Shown here: positions 50,067 through 63,572 of the stretch, piece by piece
Position numbering within the stretch: the first letter of the stretch is position 1
Layout: every line of letters begins with the position of its first letter
Origin: Schizochytrium sp. TIO01
Lineage: Eukaryota; Sar; Bigyra; Thraustochytrida; Thraustochytriidae
Reading direction: 5' to 3'
DNA length: 64,000 bases
NCBI GenBank assembly: GCA_004764695.1
Contig: SMSO01000036.1
Span: 578,001 to 642,000 of the forward strand
Position numbers and translations under genes: made by a program
Notes under the pieces: model-generated
The model's input: only the letters and a program-made list of their open reading frames with translations
Told to the model about the DNA's origin: nothing
Databases searched by the model: none

Positions 50067-52481
50067 ATTATCTATTAATTCTTTTTTCCCCGAACCTGCA
50101 GAACTGTTTGCATGGGAGACTTTCATACAAGATCAAGCAGGGCCCGCGGCTGTGGGCTCTGCCTCTCTTCGCGCCCTGTTTCCCCTGCTTTCTCCATCTT
50201 TTCCACCTTTCTAATCGTGTTTCGGGGCCCTTCTTCCTCCTTTGTAGTACATACTTAAACTATTTTTAAAGTGCTATCACTTTCAACACCTTTTTACATT
50301 TTAAAAAAATGTAAACTGTAATAATCTTCGCTTTTTATATTATTTAAAAGTTAAATAACATAACTAATAATAAAACTACTCTGCTTCTTCGAAGTGTGCC
50401 ATCTCTCTCATCAATACCATAACAAATGTGAGACTTGGAAGAAAGGAGAGAAGGAGAGTGCATTCTCGTCTCCTCCCAAGGTTAGGATGTTTTATAACAA
50501 AATTCACATTTTATTGAATTTAGTTTTACCTGCCTGCCTGCCACTGACCCAGAATTCAATAATTCAATACATAGATTTACATACCTACCTATACAACACT
50601 CCCAAACAGACAGAACGAGCCTCCTTCCACGAGTACGGAGCACCAAAGCTAAACCATTCCTCACTGTCCCAACCGATGTGCTTAACAGTGCAAACGTTCG
50701 TTCAAAGAAGGTTAACTTCTTAACTATTAATTCAAACGATTTTAATTAATTTAATTATTCAATTTAATTTCTAATAAATAAAACAAATTAAAAGCTTATC
50801 TGAGGCATGGGAATGGGAATGGGAAGAGACGCGCTTCACAACCAACGGGAAGAAGAAAGAAAAAAGGCCTTCTGCTGTTGAATTGTACTACCACGCAACC
50901 AACTCCCCTCGATCTAAGGCCGCCTGCCTGTTCGAAGAGGCCGCCTACGCACCTACGCCGGCAGCCTCCTCTCCTCTCCCATCGGCGCTCCTCTCGTCCC
51001 TCCTGCCAGCGTCAGTCAGTCAGCCCAGAGCCACAAAGGCGGTCTTCAAGCTCGAAGCCTCCTTTCTCCTCCAGCCAGCTTCACCCTTTCCCTTCTCCTT
51101 CTTCTCTCTATCTTTCTAGCTGACTACCACCTACATAGACATAGGTAGAGGTAGCTTAGGTATAAAGTGAATGCATCAAACAAATCTTCCAACCCCAGCG
51201 CTGTCCACACTTCGCTTTTGTTTTCTGGCACTCCTACCACGGACCCTTATTCAACGCCTAGCACTCACCTCCTTAGCTACTTAGCTGCCAGAATCGCTGA
51301 GGCCTGTCTCCCTCATGAAGCCTGTATCAAATCAAAACCTGCAGATTACTTTAAACCAGCACTACTGGGGAAACTCTATTTGCTTCGCAGGATTACATAC
51401 AGGCTCAGTGTGGCGCCAAACGAACCCACCTCGGCGCCGCGGTCATTCAGTCAGCTCGAAAAGGGAAGAAGCAAGTTTAGCGAGCAGACGCGCACTTAGG
51501 CGCGCCGGTAGGACCTGCTAGTACCTGCCTCGCCTTCAGAGGAGAAACGAGAAGAAGAAGAAGAAGAAGAAGAACTGGCGAGAGAACGAGGCTTCGAAAA
51601 GCCGCTTCGAAGCGTCTGCGCTCTTCCCGTCTTCTTCGAGTTCTCTCTGCGCGCAGAGACCTCTGGTTTCTTTCTGACTTCTTTCCGAAACCCACCTCAG
51701 GCCAAGACTAACACAGCAGAAGCTCCCGCACCGCAATCCTTCGAAGGAGGGGTCTCATTTTCTCCTCAAACCAGCACAGAAGAAGCAGTCGAGCTCCTAA
51801 TTCTTCTTCGATACTTCAAGAAATCTTTTTATCTGTTCAACGAAATAAACATAAACAGAGCCCTTCAGTACTCCTTTTATGATATTACCCCCGGAGCCTT
51901 TAATAAGATTTTGCTTTTTATCGCCCCATACAAGCTCCAGCAGAGGATACCTCTCTCTGTCTGTCTCTGTGTCTGCTGATTTTATTCATATTTACGCCTT
52001 TCTAACATATTTTTAGTTTCAAATAACACTGGCAATTACAAGAACCACTCCAGGAGGGAGTGAACACGACGGGCACCCATCTTGAAGATATGTTTTTCGC
52101 TGGAGCATAAAAATTAATAAAAGAAAAAAAGCCTCCATCTTCGATCTCCAGCTTCCTCGCCCAGGTTTTCGGCGTGCTCAGGCCGGCATCCGGTCGGTCT
52201 CATAGACGGGATCCCTGTCTCTGCGTAGCTTTCTCCTGATCGGCGAGACGTACGATGCGGTACCCGAGAGCCACTTCTCCAAGCTCTTCAAGCGCCCCTC
52301 CTTCTCTCCGAGTATGCATATATTATGTGTGTATGTATGTATATATGTTCATCAATCAAACATTTATATGTATATATTCACGTCAGTTTGTCTGTCTTCT
52401 CTGCTTTTACAAAGTAGTGTTCTTTCATCTCAAGAATCGTCGCTCTCTTTGAATCACCTGGTAATTTATAACTAACCTTCT

Positions 52482-52540
52482 CACTAACTAACTAACTAAC
52501 TAACTAACTGATGAACTAACTGATGAACTAACTGATGAAC
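52482..52540. repeat. (ACTA)n grading into 12-bp GAACTAACTGAT repeats
   Basis: About six ACTA tetramers followed by three copies of a 12-bp unit made of the same tetramer plus TGATGA. It looks like a microsatellite evolving into a higher-order repeat. Confidence 0.9.
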
Positions 52541-55500
52541 TATGTAGGATCGTTTACCTTTGATTGAGTTTTCAAATGAATGAAAGAGAGGTGAGAGTTC
52601 AGGTTCGCTTATTTGCCAATGGGACAGGGCGGTTCTGTCTGCACTGAAGCGGCGAAAGACTTGTGGACTTTTCTCTTCTCTTTTCTTCTCTTTCTTTCCT
52701 TTCTTCCTCTCCCTGAGTTCGGACTGCTCTTCAGATCGATCGTTCTGCACGTTCCACTCTCCGTTCACCGTCTACCGCCATCGCTTCCCTTCCGACGGCT
52801 GTACACATCGCCTCTTCAGGCGAAGCTACGCGGCGGCTATCGCTTATTCAGACGAACGAGACGGCCAATCTTGAGACCCTGTTTTTCATTCACATACATG
52901 TATATATTTTTTATTTATTTTTTATTCACTAGTAATATATATATTTATTGTATATCGATCGTGAGATTAAATTGAAATACTACGACTTTCGACTTCAAAA
53001 AAATTGAAAGCATATATGTATTCTTGACATACGCTATGCATTCATTTTCTATCTTGGGTTCTGAGTGTGTGTTTCTCTTTCTCATGATCTCACTCTCGCT
53101 CACTCTCGCTTCCACGTCAGCGCTGCTTTGAGCAGTGACGTTGCTCAGGTATCGATCGCTGCAGCGGCCTCCGCCACCTCTGTCTGCCTTGGCGCACGGC
53201 TTCGGCGCCCTTATTGCGACCGTTCGCCTCTGCCGACGTCGTTGTTCTCGAGCGAGCTAGAGCTGGCTGGCTGGAGCTCTCGATCGATCGCCTTACAGAC
53301 CCGTATACTTTTCACCTCCGCACCGTGCGTTCTCTTCTGCGGATCATAATTCTCCCTTTACACCCTGGTCCCTCATGGTGTTCCATGCGATAGAAGAGAA
53401 CACACGCCTTCCCTCCTTTCTCTCTAGAACTCGGTAGCGTAGCGTAGAGTAGCGCATAGCAGCACCCGCCCAGCTAGAGAGCTAGCTAGCTATACCTGGC
53501 TCAAAAGAGACACCATTTAGGAAGAACTTGCTTCTTCAAGTTGAAGCTGACTTCTGAGTTGACCCTGAAACAACATGGATGAACTTCGCAGTAATGGCCC
53601 CCAACTTTGCTTCGAGTTCGTTCTTTACACCGGATTTCCGAACTCCTTGCCGTGCTTCGAGTTCGTTCCGCCTTGAGTATTCTCACCTTCGCAGTCTATG
53701 CTGTTTCCCCTCTAGCTAGAAAATAAAACCTCCTTTTATGTATGTGTATATTTTTTGTTTAATATTAAAAACATGTTTGAAAGAATAAAACTAATAATAA
53801 TAAAGTTCAAGTCATTCTCTATGACAAAAAAATCTTGCGCCGATGTCGAACCCAAGCTCGAAAGCCTCTGGAACCCGCCATACGACTGACGTCGGAGCGG
53901 CGTGCGGTCCGAGCCCTCTTTCTAATAAGCAGACATCCGGCCTGAGGCAGTGTTCTCTGCTTTTGCCCCTCCACTGTCTCCGTCTCAGCGCTATCTCACT
54001 CTCTCTCAAGCGCCCATCTTCGAGTTTCAAGTGTTGCAAGGCATTCCGTTGCATGAATAAATCTATGCATGTATTATGATGTATGTCTGTCTTCTCTTCA
54101 AGTGAGTTTCTTCCCTTCAAGACACCCTCGACTACTACCCAGGCGGCTAGGCCCTCCCTACTGGCGCTTCCTAGGCCTAAGCCTACCTGGAACCCCAACC
54201 TTGGAGAGCAACTTCGTTTCACAGCGTTGGGGCCAGCAAAGTTCTCTGGCGCCGGGACTCACAGAGTGCCCCCCTGGCCTACATCTCGAGCCCCGCAGAG
54301 GGGGGCACGGGCTCGAGCTGGGTGACCCTAAGTCTGAATGGGCCAACGCGGCATTACATTTTGCGTTGCAGACTTTCTACGAGTTCGCAGGCGGCGCTTT
54401 CCCGAGGGCTTCGACAGGAGTTGCTTTGCCCGCTCGCACGATGGCAATCTCGCGGGCGCCTCACCGTGTATGCATTTATGTACGTATTCATGGATGGATG
54501 GATGGATAGAAGGAAGGATGTATGCATGGCACGGGAGATGGAGCTTCGCTCTCGAGGCCTTTCTTCTCGTGTTTCTTCGGGCCGGCGATTGGCAAGATCG
54601 ATCGATCGATCGATAGATAATCAATCCACAATCTGAGTTCAAGGTGCGAACTCCTGGAAATGAGTGCCTCTTCTTTTATTCATTCATTGGGTGCACGTAT
54701 GCACGCTGCTTTCCCACGATTCTGGAGTTGGAACGGTGTTCTTCCTCGGTCTGGAACAAGTGAAGCTGGCCCGGGCTGGCTTACCTGGCCTTAGGCTTTC
54801 GGGTAGGAGGCGCGGGCCTGTTCCGCGAGCACCTTGAATGATAGACGTGTAGGTGGGAGGGATTAGGGCCTAGGTGGCTATTCTTATTGTTCAGAATTAC
54901 GAAAACGGGCGTGGATGTAGTAGAATCTGAGGAGTAGGTATCTCTGGCAGCTTGACGCAATTGCCTTCACTTGCTGTGCTCACGCTGCCAAGATGTCAAG
55001 TGGGCGGCTTCCCTTGTCCAGCGGTTGTTTGGACAGGCTCCACATTGGCTCGTTTCGAGAGATCTTGTCAAAGTCTAAGATATCCATCTTGAACGCTACA
55101 CAAAATGCGAACCTTCTAAATTAAAAGATAATAATAGTCACAATACCTTTTTTCTTTTCTCAAGTTTTAATTTTTAAAAAATAGATTTTAAAACATTAAA
55201 AACTGTGAAAGCTCCATTGATCAATGTGGTACGATCGCTCTCCAAGACACCCCAAGGTTCTAGTTATAGTTAATGCAGTTTCTACACCTTAGATTCTCGA
55301 GCCTTCTCACAAAGCATCGTGTCCGCATCGAGAGAGACCAATCCACGCATCATTTATAAAAATTGGTGCCTTCATCTACTGTGCTCCTTTTCTATCAATA
55401 ACTCTGCGTTTTTACATTTTTTTTTTTTTTTATTCCTTTTAGAAACGTTTTGTAATACATAAAAATTAAAAAAGAGAAATGATATACATCTATCTATCTA

Positions 55501-57888
55501 TCTATAAATACATACATTTTTTAATTTTTTTTAAAAGTAATCTAAGATCTCTTTCGAAGTCGAAGCGTTCTTTTCAGAACCAGCACTTCTTTCTCCTCAC
55601 AACCCTTCGCGAGTCGCCTTGGGCCTACTAGCGGCGCTGCGGCCGACCGCCGGGGAGAGAAACCCCTTCTATCAAGCTCCAAGGCCCTGTTACCTGCGAC
55701 CTCTTTCTCTTTCATCGTTCGTATTTGTTTGCTGTTTCTGTTTGCCGATCTTTTCGGTCCTTCGCCAGCTTGGTTTTTCCTGCGTTTCCGTATGAATTTC
55801 GATGCAAATAAACTTTAGACACACTCTCTAGCTAGAGAGATACCCTAGCTATCTAACCATAGCTAGCTAGGTAACAAAGTACCTTCTGTTGAAGCGATTT
55901 CCTACGCTCGATCTTCAAATCTTGGCTGCCCGAAGATCGCCAAACGATTCCCAGCGCTGCCACATCTCCTGAAGAAGAGTTAGTTGGTTATTCGAGTTCA
56001 TCATTTCGTGGAGCGATGCCATCTATGCGCCAAAGTACAGAACTTGCAAACCGTGGAATGCTCGAGAATTCATGAAAGCGATGCGATCTGAGAGAACCCA
56101 CTCAGAGAGCGCTTAGTGCCCTCTCTAATCTGAATTGAACAGGTGCGGCCCGCTGCGGTTTACAGAGAGACGGGCTTTCAAGTGCGTGCGCAAGAGACGG
56201 CGAAGCATCGATGATACCAAGCGTTCTCACGCACTCAGTTCGCCGCAGAGGCGATGGAGCGTAGCGCTCGCTTCCTTGCCTCCGTTGGGCGAAGCCTTTC
56301 TCTTTCTCTCTCCATTCTCCTCCTTCACCAGAAGTTTATGCCAAGCCCAGCCTCTGAAAAAGAAAGCACTAGAAGTCCACACACGTACACCCCTTCCCTA
56401 CCTAGCTAGAGCGCCTAGTAGGTGCTACGTCCTGCTAGTCCGGAAAGTTCGCTTTTTCTTGGCCCTTGGAGATAGCGCGGATTCCTGATTGAATGCCTCT
56501 TTTTTCCTTCGTGCTCCCGTAAAGACCTGTGCAGCCGAGGCCTCTCTCTGCTCATTAGTCGGCCGTTCAGACAGCCGTTCAGACAGGCAGACAGTCAGCC
56601 GACCTTCTCTGACCCAGCTGGCAAAGCGATGGTGCCGTTCATTTATCTTCTTCTTCTGCGCGCCCTGGTTCGCTTTCTCCTTCAGCTCCGTTCCACAGTA
56701 TATAATATTCGAGAGGTTGTTTGTCATTGTCGCATTTCAATTGAATTTATTTTTGAAAGCTCTTTCTCTTTCTCTTCTTACTCAATTGAAAAGTTTAAAT
56801 TAAGCAACAAACAAAACTATTTCTTTCCTTGCAGTAAGTCTGAAGGCACCTACTGCTCTTTAGAACCCCGAAAGCTTCTTATACCTTTACACGCATACCT
56901 GCATGCATGGAACCCTTGTGACTGTGAGGAGACACATAACGCTTGTCCGCGCGATCGGGACCAGGCTGGCGCAGGACCGCCTGATACAAGCTCGGAAATG
57001 AAGGAGGTGATAGGCCTATGGTTGTTTGAAGATAGTGAAATCGCACCCTTGGAAACGTTTGGCTCTTGCCTTGTCTTGTCTTTTCTTCTGTGGGTCGGCG
57101 GCTCTTTGCTCTTCTGCGCTCAGTTTTTTCTGGAGAAAGCCTAAATTTCGAGATTCCTTCTTGATATCTCTGACAATTTAATTTTAGTTTTATCTTAAAA
57201 ACTGTTATTTAGTTTTACTTTTTAGAAGAGAAGAAAAAAGTAGAACCAAACAAAAATCAATTTGAAGAGGTTTGTTCTTTCTCAAATCAAAATCAGAATT
57301 AGAAATTCACTCGAACGTGAGAGGCAGCAGCAGCTCAGAACGGCAGGTCAGGCAAAGCATCGTGTGGGCCAGAGGCCTTCAGTTTGGTGACGCACTCACT
57401 TGTTAGCAGCCCTTGACAAGTTTGACCTCGCGAGCGTCCCCTTAGCGACGACCCCTCTGAGATCAATCAGCCAAGAAGCCGCCACAGCTTCTGCCATTGG
57501 CTCTTCACTCAGAATTAATTAACCAGCACCTGAGCCATAGCATTGCTACACTCTTTTTGCCCTTTTCCTTTCTCTTCTTTCAATTCTGGTCCATCTCATC
57601 GAAAGGACAGCAGCTTGGTTCTTCGGGAACGTAGTACTACTTACCGCTGCCTACCGCTCGCGTTCGTGTTTCGGGATGTAAGCCGCGCAGGACCCCCCCC
57701 CTTCCCTCTCACTCACTCTGGCGGCAAGCCTCTCCGACAGAGTGCTCCCGTCTCCCTTTGCGAGGGTAAACTCGCGCGAACTATTCTGTCCTGCTTCCAA
57801 GGAACCTCGTTTCTTGCCCCACAGCGGCTCGGAGGAGGGGGAAAAAGCGAACTTGCGCCCCGCACCCGCAGCTCCTCTGATTCCAGAA

Positions 57889-57919
57889 GACAGACAGAGA
57901 GACAGACAGACAGACAGAC
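57889..57919. repeat. (GACA)n microsatellite
   Basis: About seven GACA tetramers with one GAGA variant. Confidence 0.9.
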
Positions 57920-58244
57920 GAAGCTCGCTTCTCAAAGGGCTCTCTCTCCCTTTCTCTCCCTCTCGCCGCGTCTGTCTGCGAGGCCGCAGCCCTCGTGCCC
58001 GCCTTCCCTTGCCTAGCTTTGAGCCTCTTCTTTCCCCTCGAGCGTAGGCGGTCTTCGAACCGGGACAGCTTTACCCTCTCCGCTTCTTTCCCCTTTCTTC
58101 GCTTCGCTCTCCCTGCCGCCTCTCTCGGGAAAACTAACTCCTTTGAGAAGCCGCGGCGGTTTTTCCACTCTAAGAATAAAAGCGAGGCGAAGGAAGGGAG
58201 AAACACGAGTGCGTCCTCCTCAATCTTGACAGACTTGAGTTGCG

Positions 58245-58314
58245 AAAAAAGAAAAAAAAAAAGAAAAAAGAAAAAAGAAAAAAGAAAAAAGAAAAAAGAA
58301 AAAAAAAAAAAAAA
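58245..58314. repeat. (AAAAAAG)n A-rich array
   Basis: A 70-bp purine tract of 7-bp AAAAAAG units with longer A runs at both ends. It lies about 20 bp before a GATC-rich array. Confidence 0.9.
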
Positions 58315-58335
58315 GAGCCTCCGGAACTCAGGAAC

Positions 58336-58383
58336 CGATGATGGATGATCGATGATCGATGATCGATGATCGATGGATCGATC
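58336..58383. repeat. GATGATC array (palindrome-rich)
   Basis: About five copies of a 7-bp GATGATC-type unit, ending in GGATCGATC. It contains many GATC and ATCGAT palindromes and resembles the TCGATCC array at 7820-7860 in unit length and GATC content. Confidence 0.85.
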
Positions 58384-60550
58384 TGTCTTCAGAGGGGTTT
58401 GGGCTCTTTCTCTGCATGTCAAGATCTTCTCTCTCTTCTCCTCCCAAAGCTTCCTCTGTAAGCGCCCCTTCTCCCTCTCGAGGCGGCCTCTGACTGATCG
58501 CCCTCGGTGTCCATAACGGACAGCTCGAGCGCTCCCTTCGGCTTCCTCGCCAGCCTCGCGTTAGCTTCTTTCTTACCTTACACAGGTGCATAATCATTGG
58601 CTACCGCATCTCTAGTTCTCTTGAATTTGACGATGATTTTTTAAATTTCATTTTAAATTTCATTTAATTCTTCGAATTCGAATTTTAAGAATAAAATTTT
58701 AAAAAGTTAAAAGAAATGATTGTGATTGACTTGTTTTCATCATACTCTTCTTATATAAACTCAAACTTCAAAATTCGAAATTGCAAACGACCATCGACAA
58801 CAACCATCTCTAGCCATAGCAGCTACCTACCGTAAACCCGTCTGTTTCACAGCCCCTCTCGCACCCTCTGACTTTCTTTCTATGGTAGCAGTCAGACAGG
58901 CCCTCCTAGCCCTCGCGGCGGAATCCGCGTCTGGGTTGCGGCCGGCGCACGGGGAGCAAGTTGGAGGACGTGGAGGGCTTCACATTTGAAAGCTCAAGAA
59001 CTTCGCTTTGTGGATGTGGAAAGGAGCCGCGTGGCAGTGCATTCGGGCTGGACTTCTCCGGGAGGAAGAGAGGGGCCCGACCCGCCACAGAAGGCAGGAG
59101 GCAGAAGGGGCGTGTGGAGAATTGAATTGCTTGCTGTGCTTGCTGTGCGTGCTTTCGCATTGCTGTTGGAATGCTTTCTTTTTGCCTTTTTGAAGACACC
59201 CGTGTTTTCCGAACCAGCCTTTTGGCTTCTTTGTCGCCAGCAAGGCCTACAACGGTTTGGTCGAGTATCATTAGTTTTTGTTTGTTCTTTTTAGTTTTTT
59301 TTTTTAATTTTAAAATAAGGTTGTAGCTGTTTTTAGGTGTATGTATGTATATATATATGTTGATGAATATCGCGAAAAAATGAACCGAGAAGAGAAGAGA
59401 ACGGTGGTCGGTCGGAGGATTGGAAAGGAGCATTTGACCTGTCCTTTTCCTGCCCAAATCAGCTACCACAGAGGATGGGTGGGTTTTTTAGCTTTTCTTC
59501 AGCTTTTCTTTTTAATATATGGCTCAGGTGCCGTTTTAGTTTTTTTATTTTTATTGTTTTTTTTTTAATGAATAAAAGAGGGCAAGAATAAGGAAAGGAA
59601 GAAGAAATATCCCACTCCTTACATCACTCTTGTCTTCTGAACTCGCCGACTCCACTCGCTACCCACAGCCTAGTCTTTTATTACGATTTGAATTCGAAAT
59701 TATCTTGTAAGGGTACTCAGCTTTAACTTTAAGAAATAGTACACACCCGCGAAGGTCTCCTCGTGAGGGCAGCCCTTCCCAATACCCACAGTAGAGGTTT
59801 ATTTTTGTTTCACAGGAGAGGAATTTTCTTCAGCCTTCTCAAGATTTTGAAGGAAAGCCAATAGATGCTGCCTTTACATTCACATGGACGATACCTCAGC
59901 ACATATAGCCGAACGAACGAGCAAACGAACGGCCACCAGGTTAGCAATGTGCTAAGAAGGCATGCGGCAACGAGCCATAGCGTGGTGCACGACGATGGCG
60001 AGAGCTCCAAAGCTCTGCCTACACGAGCGAAAAGATATCCACGCTCAACAGCGACGTATCGACGTATCTTAAAGAATAATCTGATGAAGAAGACGATACC
60101 CCGTCGTGGCAACACATTAGCTCCAGCTCGGCGTTGGCCCACTTTGTGTTTGCGATTTGGCTGATTTTGCCCTTGGAGATCTTGAATTCTATCCCTTGTT
60201 CTGTTTTCCTATCCATGTTCTTAGAACTAGAAATTGAACGAAATTTGAGGTGAGGAAGAAGTGGGCTTGAAAGAGACGCCCCCAAACGCTCAAACTCAGT
60301 AAGTGACGTAGCAACCTTCTTGTGGCGGGGCGGTCTCCAAGGCTCGCCGCCAAAGCAGAGGATTATCTGCCAAGCTGGCCTTAAGCTACAAGCCCGTTTC
60401 CTACGAGTACCAAGCTGGCGAGCTGCACCGAGTTGAAGCGATTTGAAGCGAATGTAAAGTTGCAGGTACCTACTGGTGGTTGAAGTGCCCGTTCCAAGTA
60501 ATAGTTTTGCACATTGTAATGACCAAGCTGGCGTCGAGGGTGTGTGCTGC

Positions 60551-60585
60551 CGCGCGTGTGTGTGCGCGCGCGCGTGTGTGTGTGT
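60551..60585. repeat. Alternating purine-pyrimidine (GT)/(GC) tract
   Basis: About 35 bp of strictly alternating C/T and G (GTGTGTGCGCGCGCGCGTGT), a sequence type prone to form Z-DNA. Confidence 0.9.
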
Positions 60586-61136
60586 AAGAGTGGCAGCCAA
60601 ACTCTGAACTCGAGGTTTGTTTGTTTGTTTGCAAAGCGAAGTTGAAGAGCATTGAAGTCAAAAGCTGCCGAGGCTTCGCACGTTCCGGCGGTTGACTCGC
60701 AGTTTGAGCTCTACATGCGGTCGCGCCACTATCTCAAGGTCGAAGGTCTTTTCGCAACGGAGCCATGGTGGCTGGAAACCGAAAACCATTCGCTTGTTTC
60801 TTTTCTATAGCAGGTAAATAAATCGCCTCACAAATGGGTCGAAACCCATCACAAACCAACGATCGAGCGCCCCTCGATGAGCATCCAGGATGCTAAAGAT
60901 GGCTCTCTAGCGGTCTAGCCCTTGGAGGGCCCAGCTTCGTGCGTGGAAGACCAATACGGGCGGCCTTTTCCAGACGCAGACAGTGTACGAGAGCTTCTGC
61001 ATCCACGGCCAATCTGAGCGTCGAATGCTCGATCATCCATCCATCTGTCCTCTATCAGCCTTTCCCAGTTTGCTCTCCTCGGCGGCACGTGCTTCGGCGG
61101 CGCAGACACGGCGGCGGTAGAGCAGACTCCTGTATT

Positions 61137-61172
61137 GATGGATGGATGGATGGATGGATGGATGGATGGATG
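61137..61172. repeat. (GATG)n microsatellite
   Basis: About nine perfect GATG/ATGG tetramers. A shorter ATGG run occurs at about 54490-54507. Confidence 0.95.
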
Positions 61173-61408
61173 TACTGTACACCTAGGTGAAGGGAGGACC
61201 CAGGAAGAAGGCGCTGTGGATTCCGGAGGCGGCTTGGGCAAGGACGGTAGTAGCTCACGTTGCCTTTGGCACGCTAGCTTCTCGTGCCAAAGCGCCGCAC
61301 TTGGCGTCCTCCTCGCACCAAAATGAGGCCATAGCACATGTGTGTGGAGCGCGTTTTCTTCATGAGATTCACACCTTTGATTTTCAAAAACAAAAACTCC
61401 TTGTCCTT

Positions 61409-61442
61409 TTCCTTCCTTCCTTCCTTCCTTCCTTCCTTCCTT
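61409..61442. repeat. (CCTT)n microsatellite
   Basis: About eight perfect tetramers, all pyrimidines. Confidence 0.95.
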
Positions 61443-62122
61443 TGCTTTGTTCATTCCTTCATTTATTCCTTTGGATAGCTTGCAAACTTCAATTTTTCAA
61501 TTTTTAATTGATTGAAAAGCTCTCTTTTTTAGATAACTTACTAATTTTTAAAGATTATTTTCAGAGACAAACTTGAAAGCCTTCGTTCCAATAATTTATT
61601 TTCATGGTCGTGCCAATTGCTTAACCTCGATATTGGAAAGACAACGTGGAGTTTCAATTTATTCATTCATGGTTTTGAAGGTAAGGAAGTGGTCTGTCTA
61701 GGTCCTTCTCCAGAACCTGTCACTAGACAGAGAAAAGAGCTATGACATGAGTTATGGATTTTTTCAATTTTGACCTTTTTCGTCTCATCTTAAATCATCA
61801 TGTTTTATTCTTCTGAGTTAGCTTATATATATCGTTGTAGGTATCCCTGCAAATGTCTTTTTCAATTTCTTTTCTTCTTTTTTTTTCTGAATCTAAAAAC
61901 CTTTTTTCTTTTCTTGAAGAAGGAGAGTTTTGAAATTACCTGTGGAAGGCTATAGTCGAAATATCGAAAGAAGATCGAGCTGTAATTCGAACGCAAGGAA
62001 GAAAAGAGGGTTTCGAGGTACTTCACGCCCCAATCCACCTCTTCTAGAGAAGCTAGCAGCTCATTTAAAGTGAGGCTGCTGAGGCGTGTTCGGTAACAAG
62101 TGCTGTAGGCTTGTGCTGACCC

Positions 62123-62123
<1 letters not shown>

Positions 62124-62182
<59 letters not shown>
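62124..62182. repeat. (CTTT)n microsatellite
   Basis: About 14 perfect tetramers, all pyrimidines; one of the longest perfect tetranucleotide runs in the window. Confidence 0.95.
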
Positions 62183-62183
<1 letters not shown>

Positions 62184-62413
62184 TTTTCCTTCTTTCAGCA
62201 ACCAACTAACCCATGGTAGCGCCTCCTCTAGTAGGTAGCTAGAGAGCGCCTCTTTCCATTTTCGTTCTTTTTCATCATCAAAGTTACCCACGTTGTCCCC
62301 TTTCTTGAGTTTTCACGGGGGGAAAAGTGTTCTTTCTTTCCCTCCTCCTTCCGGCGGCCTCTTCTTTCGCCTTTCTTCGGGCAGGAGGAAAGAAAAGAAC
62401 GGCGGCGCTTTGG

Positions 62414-62441
62414 TTGACTGACTGACTGACTGACTGACTGA
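62414..62441. repeat. (TGAC)n microsatellite
   Basis: About seven perfect tetramers. A short (AAAG)n run follows at about 62465-62488. Confidence 0.9.
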
Positions 62442-63004
62442 TGAGATAGAAAGATACCGAGACAGAAAGACAGAAAGAAAGAAAGAAAGGAACAGCAGAG
62501 CAGGGAACGCTTGGAACGTCGAGACAGACTCTGGGGCGCCAGCAAAGCGGGCCCGGCCTGGTCCCGGCCGCCTCGACTTGGGCCTGAGGGTGCTGGGCTT
62601 CGCGTATGGCCAGAGCGAAGGGCAGGCATTTGCTCCTGAGGGGCGCCGCGCCGCCAGCCGCAGCGGCCTGCAGTGCGGGCGGGTGGACTCCTCCCTCCCT
62701 CCCTCCCTCTTCGCCATCGCACGGAAAGCGAGCCGCTCTCCGTTCTTCTTCTTCTTCGTTTGACCCGTGGGCTGTTTGTTCTGTTTGTTCTTTGGGGGAA
62801 TCGCAGGCGTTCTCTGCACGTCTTTGGGCGAATATGACGGCGTCGGAAAGCGTTCTTTTCCTCCGCTGCTGCCTTCTCCAAACAAGATGGCTCTCCGATG
62901 ATGGAGGATCGATTGATTGGCCGCCATCTTCGATTGACTTTTGTAAGAAAGCGAGATCAGCGTAGTCATGGTAATATATTCCATACACACTCTCGTCGCA
63001 CACG

Positions 63005-63059
63005 TACACGGACATACATACATACAGACAGACATACGTGCGTACATACATACGTACAA
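63005..63059. repeat. Imperfect (ACAT)n / (ACAG)n / (CGTA)n tract
   Basis: A 55-bp tract of related tetramers (CATA, CAGA, CGTA) with substitutions. Confidence 0.8.
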
Positions 63060-63533
63060 GCATGCGAATGCAGATGCAAGATTGCAAATTACACGTCACA
63101 CCGGCCAGAGTTGGAGAACTTGCTCGCTAGCTTCGAGCTTGCGTTGAAGAACCGGGCACAGCGAAGAAAGAACTGCCACGCTGGTAATTAATTGCTTCGA
63201 CCATGAAGGCGAATGGAAGTGCGTGCAGTCGTGAAGACAGCCAGAGTCGAATCCGGTCCTAAACTAGGCACGACCTGCCTACTGCCTGCCTGCTTGCGGT
63301 TGATATGGAGAGTCAGCGGTGGAAGAAGAGAAGGGTTGGTCTCGCAGATCCAAGGCAAGAATGCCTGAGCGAGCGAATCATTGACGCAAGCTATTAGCTA
63401 GCTCTGGAAACGACGTCGAGATTATCTCAAGCCATGGACAGTTTGTGTACTAGGCCTGGTAGGCTCAACCGAGGTGAGACGGCGAATTGAGTACTTCGCA
63501 GGCCAGGCTTATGATGGCTGAGCGGTCGAAAGA

Positions 63534-63572
63534 TTGCTTGCTTGCTGGCTTGCTTGCTTGCTTGCTTGCTTG
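63534..63572. repeat. (GCTT)n microsatellite
   Basis: About nine tetramers with one GGCT variant. Confidence 0.9.

Noticed and set aside
49767-50078. ORF starting with poly-Leu from the (TGC)n run
   Set aside because: The start coincides with the microsatellite and nothing protein-like follows.
53812-54222. 136-residue minus frame
   Set aside because: No recognisable motif, and an overlapping + frame of similar size exists.
60019-60600. 193-residue minus frame starting in the GT/GC tract
   Set aside because: Its N-terminus is only repeat-coded Thr-His-Ala; no homology.
57543-63099. Stacked frames of 100-270 residues in the gene desert
   Set aside because: They run over CTTT, GACA, AAAAAAG and similar repeats on several frames at once and have no domain.
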